Assembly (NCBI RefSeq): GCF_008973825.1
Contig: NZ_WCHR01000016.1
Coordinates: 341,946-405,945, forward strand
DNA: 64,000 bases
Origin: Gemmobacter serpentinus
GTDB taxonomy: Bacteria > Pseudomonadota > Alphaproteobacteria > Rhodobacterales > Rhodobacteraceae
Direction of reading: 5' to 3'
Part shown: piece after piece, positions 39,112-47,687 of the stretch
Position numbering within the stretch: position 1 is the stretch's first letter
How the letters are laid out: every line of letters begins with the position of its first letter
Made by a program: the position numbers and the translations under genes
The notes under the pieces: generated by a model
Databases searched by the model: none
The model's input: only the letters and a program-made list of their open reading frames with translations
What the model was told of the DNA's origin: nothing

Positions 39112-39536
39112 CGGTCTTCTCCGGCTGTCTGTGGCAGCTTCATGCTACACGCCTTCAGGATGCTTAAAATATCTTTAATGTCTATAGTGTTTATCGTGTA
39201 TAGTCTGATCCGTGCTATCTAACTGTAAATACTAGAAAAATATCCTGCTTGATCCCCGTTTGACAGATGGTTCACGCCAACTTGGGCAGGTCAGTGATAC
39301 GGCTGTGCGCGGCGCGAGGATGAACTGATGCAATGGTTAAGTATAGGATTTTATTTAATAAAATATCACCCTCATTGGAGGGCTCGGTTGTGCTGGAGAA
39401 AAAAATGCTAAAATCACTACAAAAATGACCGTGATTTTTCCGTTGCAATACTCGACCTTATCTGTCGATATTAAATCACCGAACGGCCAACCGGCCCCGG
39501 ATGATCGCAACAGATCGACAGAGAAGGAGAACGCAG
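39112..39536 (+). promoter_or_regulatory. AT-rich regulatory region and leader of the sulfate operon
   Basis: A stretch far richer in A+T than the rest of the window. A promoter candidate is TTGCAA (39443-39448), 17-18 bases, CGATAT/GATATT (39466-39472). Upstream lie hairpin CCCTC-ATTG-GAGGG (about 39369-39382), TTTTATTTAATAAAAT, and a 7-codon frame (39405-39428, MLKSLQK) with a GGAG ahead of it. AGAAGGAG before ATG 39537 is the ribosome-binding site of the first gene. Sulfur-responsive control is likely from context only. Confidence 0.5.
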
Positions 39537-39803
39537 ATGATCGCATCGAATGCAGCCTATCTTCCCGCCACTGGCCGGGTCGGCGTCATGCCGCAGATGG
39601 CAGGCCTTTCGCGCATCTGTGCCGTCCGGCTGATCGACCGCCGCACCGGGGCAACCCATCGCGTGAATGGCACGCCGCTTGTGCTGTTCACCCGCAATCC
39701 CGAAGAGGCCACGGCCGAACTTTTGCAGGGCCGCAACGCCGCCGTCTGGGAGGTTCGCGTCGATCCGATCGAAGGTCTGGCCGATACCGGGAGGCGCAAA
39801 TGA
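39537..39803 (+). CDS. small protein heading the sulfate operon, function unknown
   Basis: An 88-residue protein without signal or membrane segments. A Pro/Ala-rich start ([19 protein letters not shown]) leads to [20 protein letters not shown] and then [20 protein letters not shown] and VWEVRVDPI, which reads as a small alpha/beta domain. AGAAGGAG precedes ATG 39537. Its TGA overlaps an ATG at 39800 that is in frame with the sulfate-binding protein. I know no function; position suggests a part in sulfate uptake or its control. Confidence 0.75.
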   Translation: MIASNAAYLPATGRVGVMPQMAGLSRICAVRLIDRRTGATHRVNGTPLVLFTRNPEEATAELLQGRNAAVWEVRVDPIEGLADTGRRK

Positions 39804-39901
39804 GCCCCTTCGCCCATCCTTTCCCCGTTCTGGGGCAATTCCCGATCTTCCAATTCCGTTCCCGTGCGTCCGCCGCCCGGACCCGACAGCAGGAGACTGA
39901 T

Positions 39902-41017
39902 ATGCTTACCACCATCACCATCGGCGGCACCGTTTCCGCACAGGGCATCATGGTTGCCGAACATCTTGACGGTCGTGTCACCATCGAAACCGGCCGCGAA
40001 CGCCTGACCGGCTGGCCGATCCCTAAGGTCCTGAAAGGCGTGCTGTCGGTTCTGGCGCTGGCCGCCATGGGCTTTGGCACCCCGCAAGCCGCGCAGGCCG
40101 AGGCGCTGCTGAATGTCAGCTATGATCCGACCCGCGAGTTGTATCGTGAATTCAACGATGCTTTCGCCAAGCATTGGGCCGCCGAGGGCAATGAGGCCCC
40201 CGCCATCGAGACCAGCCATGGTGGCTCCGGCTCGCAGGCGCGTTCGGTGATCGACGGGCTGGAGGCCCAGGTCGTCACGCTGGCGCTGGCCTCTGACATC
40301 GACAAGATCGCCGAGGCGGGCAAGCTGCCGAAGGATTGGCAGGCGAAGCTGCCGCACAATTCTTCGCCCTATACCTCGACCATCGTGTTCCTTGTCCGTC
40401 AGGACAATCCCAAGGGCATAAAGGACTGGGGTGATCTGGTCGCCGATGGTGTCGAGGTGATCACGCCGAACCCGAAAACCTCGGGCGGGGCGCGCTGGAA
40501 CTACCTCGCCGCCTGGGCCTGGGCTGAAAAGAACGGCAAGGATCCCAAGGCATTCGTCGGCGATCTGTTCAAGCATGTGCCGGTTCTGGACAGCGGCGCG
40601 CGTGGTTCCACAACCACTTTCGCGCAGCGTGGTATCGGTGATGTGCTGCTGGCCTGGGAGAACGAGGCCTATCTGGCCTTGAAAGAACTGGGCGAGGACG
40701 AGTTCGACATCGTGGTGCCGAGCGTGTCGGTTCTGGCCGAGCCGCCGGTTGCGCTGGTCGAAAGCAACATCAAGACGGATGCGCAGCGCAAGCTGGCCAC
40801 CGCCTATCTCGACTATCTCTATTCGCCGGAAGGTCAGGCCATCGCCTTCAAGAACTTCTACCGTGCCTGGGATGCCTCGGCGGCCAATCCCGAAGACGTG
40901 GCGCGTTTCCCCAAGGTTGATCTGGTCAATATCGCCCATTTCGGTGGCTGGGCCAAGGTACAGCCCGAACACTTCGGTGACGGCGGTATCTTCGAGCAGA
41001 TCTACGTCGCGAAGTGA
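39902..41017 (+). CDS. sulfate/thiosulfate ABC transporter binding protein with N-terminal extension
   Basis: A 371-residue protein from ATG 39902 (AGGAG just upstream). The mature part begins [20 protein letters not shown], the Sbp/CysP signature; [14 protein letters not shown] and [17 protein letters not shown] follow. Unusually, the signal peptide ([20 protein letters not shown], cut after AQA near residue 66) does not start at residue 1: 41 residues precede it and match the 46-residue protein at 16574. ATG 39800, coupled to the gene before, would add 34 more residues. It binds sulfate in the periplasm for CysTWA. The symbol is left blank because cysP and sbp cannot be told apart. Confidence 0.9.
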   Translation: MLTTITIGGTVSAQGIMVAEHLDGRVTIETGRERLTGWPIPKVLKGVLSVLALAAMGFGTPQAAQAEALLNVSYDPTRELYREFNDAFAKHWAAEGNEAPAIETSHGGSGSQARSVIDGLEAQVVTLALASDIDKIAEAGKLPKDWQAKLPHNSSPYTSTIVFLVRQDNPKGIKDWGDLVADGVEVITPNPKTSGGARWNYLAAWAWAEKNGKDPKAFVGDLFKHVPVLDSGARGSTTTFAQRGIGDVLLAWENEAYLALKELGEDEFDIVVPSVSVLAEPPVALVESNIKTDAQRKLATAYLDYLYSPEGQAIAFKNFYRAWDASAANPEDVARFPKVDLVNIAHFGGWAKVQPEHFGDGGIFEQIYVAK

Positions 41018-41028
41018 GGATACGGGTG

Positions 41029-41865
41029 ATGGGCAGACCGCTGATCCACCGATCCCCCATGCCTGGCCTCGGCCTCAGCATGGGGATCACCCTGACGATG
41101 CTTTCCCTGGTCGTGCTTCTGCCCATCGGCGCCCTTCTTCTGAAGGGTGCCACTTTCGGCATCGGCAATATCTGGGATACCGTGAACCGCGAACGGGTCT
41201 GGGCCGCGCTGTTCCTGTCGTTCCGCCTCTCGCTGTTTGCGGCGCTGTTCAACCTCGCCTTCGGCGTGCTGCTGGCCTGGGTGCTGGTGCGCTATCGGTT
41301 TCCGGGGCGGCGCATTCTGGACGCGGCGGTGGATCTGCCCTTCGCCTTGCCCACAGCCGTGGCCGGGATCGCCCTGACCGCACTTTATGCCCCGAACGGG
41401 GTCTTTGGCGGCATCGCCAAGGAAATCGGCGTGAAGATTGCCTATACGCAATGGGGTATCTTCATCGCGCTGATTTTCGTGGGCCTGCCCTTCGTCACCC
41501 GCACCGTGCAGCCGGTGGTCGAGGAGATCGACCGCGAGGTCGAAGAGGCCTCGGCCACGCTTGGCGCTTCGCGTCTGCACACGCTGACCCGTGTCATCCT
41601 GCCCATGCTGGCCCCGGCGGCGCTGACCGGCTTTGCGCTGGCCCTCGCACGGGCGGTTGGCGAATATGGCTCGGTCATCTTCATCGCGGGCAATATCCCG
41701 CTGGTGACCGAGATCGCGCCGCTGTTGATCGTGATCCAGCTGGAAGAATTCAATTATGACGCGGCGGCGGCCATCGGCATTGCCATGCTGTTGATCAGCT
41801 TTGCCATGCTTCTGATCATCAATCTGATCCAGGTCTGGAGCCGCCGGAGGATTGGCTATGTCTGA
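41029..41865 (+). CDS. cysT: sulfate ABC transporter permease CysT
   Basis: A 278-residue inner-membrane protein with six helices. LPFALPTAVAGIALTALYAP, the EAA loop around EVEEASATLGASRLHTLTRVI, and ARAVGEYGSVIFIAGNIP are CysT motifs. ATG 41029 is preferred over GTG 41014 because GTGAGGA supplies its ribosome-binding site. It follows the binding protein after 11 bases and overlaps cysW by 8. Confidence 0.95.
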   Translation: MGRPLIHRSPMPGLGLSMGITLTMLSLVVLLPIGALLLKGATFGIGNIWDTVNRERVWAALFLSFRLSLFAALFNLAFGVLLAWVLVRYRFPGRRILDAAVDLPFALPTAVAGIALTALYAPNGVFGGIAKEIGVKIAYTQWGIFIALIFVGLPFVTRTVQPVVEEIDREVEEASATLGASRLHTLTRVILPMLAPAALTGFALALARAVGEYGSVIFIAGNIPLVTEIAPLLIVIQLEEFNYDAAAAIGIAMLLISFAMLLIINLIQVWSRRRIGYV

Positions 41866-42721
41866 GACCCGCACCTTCACCTTCCGCCCCGCGACCGAGG
41901 AAACGCCGGTGGTGCGCTGGCTTCTGATCGGGCTGGCGGTGCTGGGCATCGCCATTCTGGTGGCGGCGCCCCTGTTCGTGGTCTTTGCCGAGGCGCTTGC
42001 CAAAGGTGTCTGGACCGCCGTGCAAAGCCTTGGCAATCGCGATGCGCTGTCGGCCATCAAGCTGACGCTGATGATTGCCGCGATCTCGGTGCCGTTGAAC
42101 GCGGCCTTCGGCATCGCCGCCGCATGGTTCATCACCAAATTCGATTTTCGCGGCAAGGCCTTCCTGATCACGCTGATTGATTTGCCCTTCTCGGTTTCGC
42201 CCGTGGTGGCGGGGCTTTGCATCGTGCTGATGTTCGGCGCGAACAGCCTGGTTGGTGGCTGGCTGGTGGCGCAGGGCTATCCCATCGTCTTCGCGCTGCC
42301 CGGCATCGTGCTGGCCACCATGTTCGTGACCTTCCCCTTTGTGGCGCGGGAGTTGATCCCGGTGATGATCGAACAGGGCCGGGCCGAGGAAGAAGCCGCG
42401 CTGACACTTGGTGCCAGCGGTTGGCGCACCTTCTGGACGGTGACGCTGCCGAATATTCGCTGGGCGCTGCTTTACGGCGTGTTGCTTTGCAACGCGCGGG
42501 CGATGGGTGAATTTGGCGCGGTGGCGGTGGTTTCGGGCAAGATCCGCGGCCAGACTGCGACCATGCCGATCACAATCGAGATGCTTTACAACGAGTATCT
42601 CTCGATTGCGGCCTTCAGCATGGCGGCGGTGCTGACCGCGCTGGCGCTGGTGACGCTGCTTTTGAAAACCGCGCTTGAACTGCGTCACGCCGATGAACTG
42701 GCGGCCACCCGCCGCCACTGA
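41858..42721 (+). CDS. cysW: sulfate ABC transporter permease CysW
   Basis: A 287-residue partner of CysT, with six helices. DLPFSVSPVVAGLCIVLMFG, the EAA loop EEEAALTLGASGWRTFWTVTL and ARAMGEFGAVAVVSGKI are CysW motifs. Start ATG 41858 has GGAGG 7 bases upstream; the open frame from 41852 begins with TTG. A 90-base gap with a palindromic repeat separates it from cysA. Confidence 0.95.
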   Translation: MSETRTFTFRPATEETPVVRWLLIGLAVLGIAILVAAPLFVVFAEALAKGVWTAVQSLGNRDALSAIKLTLMIAAISVPLNAAFGIAAAWFITKFDFRGKAFLITLIDLPFSVSPVVAGLCIVLMFGANSLVGGWLVAQGYPIVFALPGIVLATMFVTFPFVARELIPVMIEQGRAEEEAALTLGASGWRTFWTVTLPNIRWALLYGVLLCNARAMGEFGAVAVVSGKIRGQTATMPITIEMLYNEYLSIAAFSMAAVLTALALVTLLLKTALELRHADELAATRRH

Positions 42722-42750
42722 GCACCCGTCCCTTACCATTTTCTGTCTGT

Positions 42751-42784
42751 AAATATCCCGGGGGTCCGGGGGCCAGGCCCCCGG
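42751..42784 (+). repeat. interspersed GC-rich palindromic element, copy 3
   Basis: AAATATCCCGGGGGTCCGGG, then GGCCAGGCCCCCGG. Same core as the elements at 17243, 33045 and 48565. It lies within the sulfate operon between cysW and cysA, where its stem could modulate cysA level. Confidence 0.75.
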
Positions 42785-42811
42785 CACGGCATAAGACGCA
42801 AGGAACCCGCC

Positions 42812-43531
42812 ATGCATATCGAGATCGACGAAATTTCCAAACTCTTTGGTGCGACCGCCGCGCTGCATCCGGTGTCGCTGTCGCTGCCCTCGGGCGCGCT
42901 GGTGGCGCTGCTCGGGCCGTCGGGCTCGGGCAAGACCACGCTGCTGCGCATTCTTGGCGGGCTGGAGTTTCCGACCGCAGGACGCGTGCTGTTTGACGGG
43001 CAGGATGCGACCGGCCTGACCGTGCAGGAGCGCCGCGCGGGCTTTGTCTTCCAATCCTATGCGCTGTTCCGGCATATGACGGTCTTTGACAATATCGCCT
43101 ATGGGCTGAACGCCCGCCCGCGTGGCAGCCGTCCGCCTGCCGCCGAAATTGCCCGCCGCGTCACCCGCTTGCTGGAATTGATCCAGCTGCCCGATATCGG
43201 GTCGCGCTTCCCGAGCCAGCTTTCGGGCGGTCAGCGTCAGCGTGTGGCCCTGGCGCGGGCACTGGCGATCGAGCCGCGTATGCTGTTGCTGGATGAGCCC
43301 TTCGGTGCGCTGGATGCCAAGGTTCGCAAGGAATTGCGGCAGGGCCTGCGCGATATTCATGACGAGACCGGCCTGACCACCATCTTCGTGACCCATGATC
43401 AGGAAGAGGCGATGGAACTGGCCGATCTGGTGGTGGTGATGTCGATGGGACGGATCGAGCAGATCGGTAAACCTGCCGATATCCGGGCGCGCCCCGCCAC
43501 CCAATTCGTGCGCGACTTTATCAGCGCCTGA
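42812..43531 (+). CDS. cysA: sulfate ABC transporter ATP-binding protein CysA (short form)
   Basis: A 239-residue ABC ATPase powering sulfate uptake. Walker A GPSGSGKT is at 35-42, the Q-loop in [18 protein letters not shown], signature LSGGQRQR, Walker [12 protein letters not shown], and the H-loop in [10 protein letters not shown]. It ends right after [20 protein letters not shown], where a typical CysA (about 350 residues) would go on into the C-terminal TOBE-like regulatory domain. No frameshifted remainder follows, only a terminator, so it is a true short form. AAGGA precedes ATG 42812. Confidence 0.93.
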   Translation: MHIEIDEISKLFGATAALHPVSLSLPSGALVALLGPSGSGKTTLLRILGGLEFPTAGRVLFDGQDATGLTVQERRAGFVFQSYALFRHMTVFDNIAYGLNARPRGSRPPAAEIARRVTRLLELIQLPDIGSRFPSQLSGGQRQRVALARALAIEPRMLLLDEPFGALDAKVRKELRQGLRDIHDETGLTTIFVTHDQEEAMELADLVVVMSMGRIEQIGKPADIRARPATQFVRDFISA

Positions 43532-43533
43532 CA

Positions 43534-43563
43534 AAAAGGCCCGGCCATGAGGCCGGGCCTTTT
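43534..43563. terminator. terminator between cysA and the LOG-family gene
   Basis: AAAAGGCCCGGCC, loop ATGA, GGCCGGGCCTTTT: a 13-bp perfect stem with A/T ends on both sides. Two bases after the cysA stop, serving both convergent genes. Confidence 0.85.
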
Positions 43564-43582
43564 GCGTTTTGGTGCTGTTGCC

Positions 43583-44407
43583 TTACGGGCAGGGCTGCTC
43601 GAAGGCGTCGATGGCGGCAATCGCCTCCTCGGCGGTTTCGACATATTGGAACAGCGCCAGGTCCTCGGGGCTGATGGTGCCCGCATCGGCCAGGGCCTGC
43701 CAGTTGATGACATTTTCCCAGAAGGCGCGCCCGAACAGCAGGAAGGGCACGGGCTTCATCCGCTTGGTCTGGATCAGGGTCAGGCTTTCAAACATCTCGT
43801 CCAGCGTGCCAAAGCCGCCGGGGAAGATGCAGATCGCCTTCGCCCGCATCAGGAAATGCATCTTGCGGATGGCGAAATAGTGGAAGTTGAAGGACAGGTC
43901 CGGTGTCACATAGGCATTGGGTGCCTGTTCATGCGGCAGCACGATGTTCAGGCCGATGGATTGCCCGCCCGCCTCATGCGCGCCGCGATTGCCCGCCTCC
44001 ATCACGCCGGGGCCACCGCCGGTGACGATCACATCGTCCCGGCCATAGCTTTCAAGGCTGCGCGTGGTCATCAGCGCGGCAAAGCGCCTTGCCTCGTCGT
44101 AATATTTCGACAGCTCGGCCAGAACCGGGGTCTTGGCGGTATCGGCATTTTCGGGGCGTGGGATACGGGCACCGCCAAACAGCACGATGGTGGTGCGGAT
44201 GCCGCGCTCATCCAGAATCATCTGGGGTTTCAGCAGTTCCAACTGCAGGCGGACCGGGCGCAACTCCTCGCGCATCAGAAAATCGCTGTCGGCAAAGGCC
44301 AGACGATAGGCGGGGGCGCGGGTCTGCGGCGTGTCGGGGATACGGTCGGCGGCGGCCACATCCTGCACGCTGTCACGGAACGGGTGGCTACGGGTGTCGT
44401 CGGTCAT
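43583..44407 (-). CDS. LOG-family protein (TIGR00730-like Rossmann fold)
   Basis: A 274-residue protein. VTGGGPGVMEAGNRGAHEAG at about 128-148 and PGGFGTLDE at 196-204 are the two LOG motifs (family form PGGxGTxxE). LOG proteins cleave nucleoside 5'-monophosphates to free base and ribose phosphate, the cytokinin-activating step in plants; in bacteria they act in nucleotide recycling. The N-terminus is about 70 residues longer than the shortest LOGs. It converges on cysA and is divergent from dapD. Confidence 0.9.
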   Translation of the reverse strand: MTDDTRSHPFRDSVQDVAAADRIPDTPQTRAPAYRLAFADSDFLMREELRPVRLQLELLKPQMILDERGIRTTIVLFGGARIPRPENADTAKTPVLAELSKYYDEARRFAALMTTRSLESYGRDDVIVTGGGPGVMEAGNRGAHEAGGQSIGLNIVLPHEQAPNAYVTPDLSFNFHYFAIRKMHFLMRAKAICIFPGGFGTLDEMFESLTLIQTKRMKPVPFLLFGRAFWENVINWQALADAGTISPEDLALFQYVETAEEAIAAIDAFEQPCP

Positions 44408-44488
44408 CGTTACTCCTGTCGGCGTTGCGCGGGCCTGCCGCCACGTCTATAGCTTTGCCCGATTGATCGCCATAGGGAAGGGAATGCC

Positions 44489-45313
44489 ATGTCCAATGCC
44501 GCCTTGGAAACCGCCATCGAAGCCGCATGGGATGCGCGCGATGCCATCACCCCGGCCACCAAGGGCGAGACCCGCGATGCCATCGAGGCCACGCTGGCGG
44601 CTTTGGGCGCAGGCACTCTGCGTGTCGCCGAAAAGCGTGGTGCGGACTGGCATGTGAACCAATGGGCCAAAAAGGCGGTGCTGCTGGGCTTTCGCCTGCA
44701 GGATATGGAACTGCAATCGGGTGGTCCGCAGGGCAGCAGCTGGTGGGACAAGGTCGACAGTAAATTTGCAGGCTGGGGCGCGGCAGAGTTCAAAGCGGCA
44801 GGCTTCCGCGCCGTGCCGAACTGCATCGTGCGCAAGTCGGCCTATATCGCAAAGGGCGTGGTGCTTATGCCATCTTTCGTGAACCTTGGTGCCCATGTCG
44901 ATGAAGGCACCATGGTGGATACCTGGGCGACTGTCGGATCCTGCGCGCAGATCGGCAAGAACGTGCACCTGTCCGGTGGTGTCGGCATCGGTGGCGTGCT
45001 GGAGCCGATGCAGGCAGGCCCTACCATCATCGAGGACAATTGCTTTATCGGCGCGCGGTCCGAAGTGGTCGAAGGCTGCATCGTCCGTGAGGGCTCGGTC
45101 CTTGGCATGGGTGTGTTCATCGGCAAGTCGACCAAGATTGTCGACCGTGACACCGGCGAGGTGATGTATGGCGAGGTTCCGGCAGGATCGGTCGTGGTGG
45201 CGGGTTCCATGCCGTCGAAGAACGGTGTGAACCTTTACTGCGCGGTGATCGTGAAAAAGGTCGATGCGCAGACGCGTTCCAAAACCTCGATCAATGAACT
45301 GCTGCGCGACTGA
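44489..45313 (+). CDS. dapD: 2,3,4,5-tetrahydropyridine-2,6-dicarboxylate N-succinyltransferase
   Basis: A 274-residue left-handed beta-helix enzyme of lysine/diaminopimelate synthesis. Hexapeptide-type turns run through [40 protein letters not shown] and [38 protein letters not shown] precedes the helix. Standard length. It is followed by a terminator hairpin and the convergent ABC cluster. No other dap gene is in the window. Confidence 0.96.
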   Translation: MSNAALETAIEAAWDARDAITPATKGETRDAIEATLAALGAGTLRVAEKRGADWHVNQWAKKAVLLGFRLQDMELQSGGPQGSSWWDKVDSKFAGWGAAEFKAAGFRAVPNCIVRKSAYIAKGVVLMPSFVNLGAHVDEGTMVDTWATVGSCAQIGKNVHLSGGVGIGGVLEPMQAGPTIIEDNCFIGARSEVVEGCIVREGSVLGMGVFIGKSTKIVDRDTGEVMYGEVPAGSVVVAGSMPSKNGVNLYCAVIVKKVDAQTRSKTSINELLRD

Positions 45314-45321
45314 TTTGTGAT

Positions 45322-45353
45322 CGGGCGTTCGTATTGAGTGCGAACGCCCGTTC
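45322..45353. terminator. terminator between dapD and livF-like gene
   Basis: CGGGCGTTCG (45322-45331), loop of 9, CGAACGCCCG (45341-45350), then TTC. It is 8 bases past the dapD stop and abuts the stop of the convergent ABC gene. Confidence 0.65.
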
Positions 45354-46064
45354 TTATACGCCGATATAGCGGCGGAAAGGCTCTGCACCGGGCGTAAGGC
45401 CCATGGCGGGCACGACCTCGGCCACTTGGCCCTGCGCCATGAAAGCCACGCTGTCGGCAATTGACAACACCGCCTCAACCCTTTGTTCCACAAGAATGAT
45501 TGCCACGCCCTGCGCCTTCAGCCGGGTTATGCTGTCGCGGATCAGCTGGATCATCGAGGGCTGCAATCCTTCGGTCGGCTCGTCCAGCAGCAGCACCGAG
45601 GGTTCCAGGCACAGCGCGCGGGCAAGCGCCAGCATCTGCTGTTCGCCGCCCGAAAGCGTGCCTGCGGCCTGCGTCAGCCGGTCGCGCAGGCGCGGGAACA
45701 GGTCCAGCACTGCCTCGCGCGTGGAGGCACCCTTGCCGCGTGTCATCAGCCCGATTTCCAGATTTTCGGCCACGCTCAGCGGCCCGAACAGCCGCCGCCC
45801 CTGCGGCACATAGCCGATGCCGTGGCGCGGCACCTCATGCGCGGGCAGGTCCTGCAAGGCGATCTCGTCCAACAGGATGCGGCCCGTCCGGCGCGCGGTC
45901 TGGCCCATGATGCTGCGCAACAGGGTGGTCTTGCCCGCGCCGTTGCGCCCCATCACGCAGGTGACACGGCCGGGTTCAGCCATCAGTGACACGTCACGCA
46001 GGATGGTGGTCGCGCCGTAGCCTGCCGTCAGCCCCTCGATCCGTAGCCCTTCAATCCGCTGCAT
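45354..46064 (-). CDS. branched-chain-amino-acid-type ABC transporter ATP-binding protein LivF-like
   Basis: A 236-residue ABC ATPase. GRNGAGKT is at 39-46, then GYVPQGRRLFGPLSVAENLEI (typical of LivF), LSGGEQQMLALARAL, LLLDEPTEGLQPS and a final RYIGV. Start ATG 46064 lies within the end of the livG-like gene (14-base overlap). Last gene of a five-gene importer cluster whose substrate could be an amino acid, urea, amide or aromatic acid; nothing here decides. Confidence 0.92.
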   Translation of the reverse strand: MQRIEGLRIEGLTAGYGATTILRDVSLMAEPGRVTCVMGRNGAGKTTLLRSIMGQTARRTGRILLDEIALQDLPAHEVPRHGIGYVPQGRRLFGPLSVAENLEIGLMTRGKGASTREAVLDLFPRLRDRLTQAAGTLSGGEQQMLALARALCLEPSVLLLDEPTEGLQPSMIQLIRDSITRLKAQGVAIILVEQRVEAVLSIADSVAFMAQGQVAEVVPAMGLTPGAEPFRRYIGV

Positions 46065-46770
46065 GGCCGCCCCCGAGATAGGCATCCTGCACGGCGCGGT
46101 CGGCACGGATCGCATCGGGCGTGCCACTGGCCAGAACGCGGCCCATGTTCAGCACGGTGATCCGCTGCGCCAACGCCATCACCACCTCCATATTATGCTC
46201 GATCAGCAGGATCGTGGTGCCGGTCAGCCCGCGGATCAGGGTCAGGAAATCTTCAATCTCGGCATTGGCCAGGCCCTGGGTTGGCTCATCCAGGATCAGC
46301 AGACGGGGGGAAAGCGCCAGACCCATGCCGATCTCCAGCAAACGCTGGTGCCCGTAGCTGAGGGTCCCGGCCTCGGTTTGCAGATAGGGGGCCAGGCCGA
46401 TGCGGGTCGCGGCCTGTGTCACGGCATCCGCCAGATCACGGCGGTGGCGGCGTTGCAGGGCCAGCGCCAGATTGTCGAAGACCGTCAACCCGGCATAGAT
46501 CGAGGTGATCTGGAATGTATAGGCGATGCCGCGTAACACGCGTGTTTGCGCGGGCAGGCGGGTGATGTCTTCGCCCGCAAAGCGGATCGTGCCCTGATCG
46601 GGGGCAAGACGGCCCGATAGCAGGCTGACCAGCGTGGTCTTGCCCGCGCCATTCGGGCCGATCAGGGCGTGAATCTCGCCCTCGGTCAATGTCAGGTCAA
46701 CGCCATCCACCGCGCGCAAGCCGCCAAAGGCGCGGCTTAGGCCCCTGGCCTCAAGGATCACGGCAGCCAT
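46051..46770 (-). CDS. branched-chain-amino-acid-type ABC transporter ATP-binding protein LivG-like
   Basis: A 239-residue ABC ATPase. GPNGAGKT is at 37-44; RGIAYTFQITSIYAGLTVFD is the LivG-type Q-loop region; LSYGHQRLLEIGMGLALSP replaces the canonical LSGGQ, as is normal in LivG; LLILDEPTQGL and LIEHNMEVVMALA follow. Overlaps the permease upstream by 13 bases. Confidence 0.92.
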   Translation of the reverse strand: MAAVILEARGLSRAFGGLRAVDGVDLTLTEGEIHALIGPNGAGKTTLVSLLSGRLAPDQGTIRFAGEDITRLPAQTRVLRGIAYTFQITSIYAGLTVFDNLALALQRRHRRDLADAVTQAATRIGLAPYLQTEAGTLSYGHQRLLEIGMGLALSPRLLILDEPTQGLANAEIEDFLTLIRGLTGTTILLIEHNMEVVMALAQRITVLNMGRVLASGTPDAIRADRAVQDAYLGGGHAAD

Positions 46771-47687
46771 TTCAGCCCCTTTTCGCGCAGCGTGCCCAAG
46801 ATGCCCTTGGGCGCGAACAGCACCAGCACGATCAGCGTGATGCCGATCACCGCCAGAGGGCTGTCGGTCAGGCTTGAGGCCGCATCGATCAGCCAGGCCA
46901 TCAGCCCGGCACCGAGCAGCGGCCCAAGCGTGGTGCCCGCGCCGCCGAGCAGCACATAAAGCAGCGGCAGGATGGAATATTGCGAGGTGCCGAAGCTGGC
47001 ACCGACATAGCCGAACAGCAGACCGTAAGCCGCCCCTGCCGCACCGGAATAAAGGCCGGAAAGGGCAAGCGCCGCCAGTTTGGTGGTGAACGGGTTGTAG
47101 CCCAACATCCGCGAGCGTTCTTCATTCTCGCGCATCGCGATCATGCTGCGGCCAAAGCGCGACCGGACAAGCGCCCATTGCGCCAGCAGGCCCGCGGCAA
47201 ACAGCGCAAGCGCCACTGCGTAACGTGGCCCGGCCTGCGTCAGATCCAGCCCGAACAGGCGGCGCGCGGCGGAGGGCAGGGGAAAGCCCTCATCCCCGCC
47301 GGTGAAGCCGCCATAGTAAAGCAGGGTCAGATGGAAGGCCTGCGCGAACATCAGTGTCACGATCATGAAGCTGACCCCGGCGGTGCGCAGCGCGAGCAAC
47401 CCGGTCAGCATGGCCGTTGCCGTTCCTGCGGCAAGCCCAAGGATCAGCGCCGGGCCTGCGGCAAGCCCGTGCCGCATGGCAAGGCCCGTGGCCATCATGC
47501 CCGCGCAGAAATGCAGCGCATGGCCAAGGCTGAGAAGCCCGGTATAGCCGAAGGCAAGATTATACCCCATGGCGAAAACGGCCATCACAAGGATGCGCGC
47601 CAGCATCCCGTGCTGATAGGCGGGCAGCAGGAACCCCGCTGCGACCAAGGCGGCAAGCACGCCGATATGCAGCAGCGCGGGCCTCAT
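46758..47687 (-). CDS. branched-chain-amino-acid-type ABC transporter permease LivM-like
   Basis: A 309-residue membrane protein with about nine helices. MGYNLAFGYTGLLSLGHALHF near the start, LALRTAGVSFMIVTLMFAQA in the middle and a C-terminal part GGAGTTLGPLLGAGL are LivM features. Overlaps livH-like by four bases. Confidence 0.92.
   Translation of the reverse strand: MRPALLHIGVLAALVAAGFLLPAYQHGMLARILVMAVFAMGYNLAFGYTGLLSLGHALHFCAGMMATGLAMRHGLAAGPALILGLAAGTATAMLTGLLALRTAGVSFMIVTLMFAQAFHLTLLYYGGFTGGDEGFPLPSAARRLFGLDLTQAGPRYAVALALFAAGLLAQWALVRSRFGRSMIAMRENEERSRMLGYNPFTTKLAALALSGLYSGAAGAAYGLLFGYVGASFGTSQYSILPLLYVLLGGAGTTLGPLLGAGLMAWLIDAASSLTDSPLAVIGITLIVLVLFAPKGILGTLREKGLKWLP

Noticed and set aside
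39160..39222. A 20-codon hydrophobic frame (MLKISLMSIVFIVYSLIRAI) in the Lrp-sulfate gap.
   Set aside because: The stretch is AT-rich, which makes Ile/Leu/Val-rich frames by chance, and there is no ribosome-binding site.
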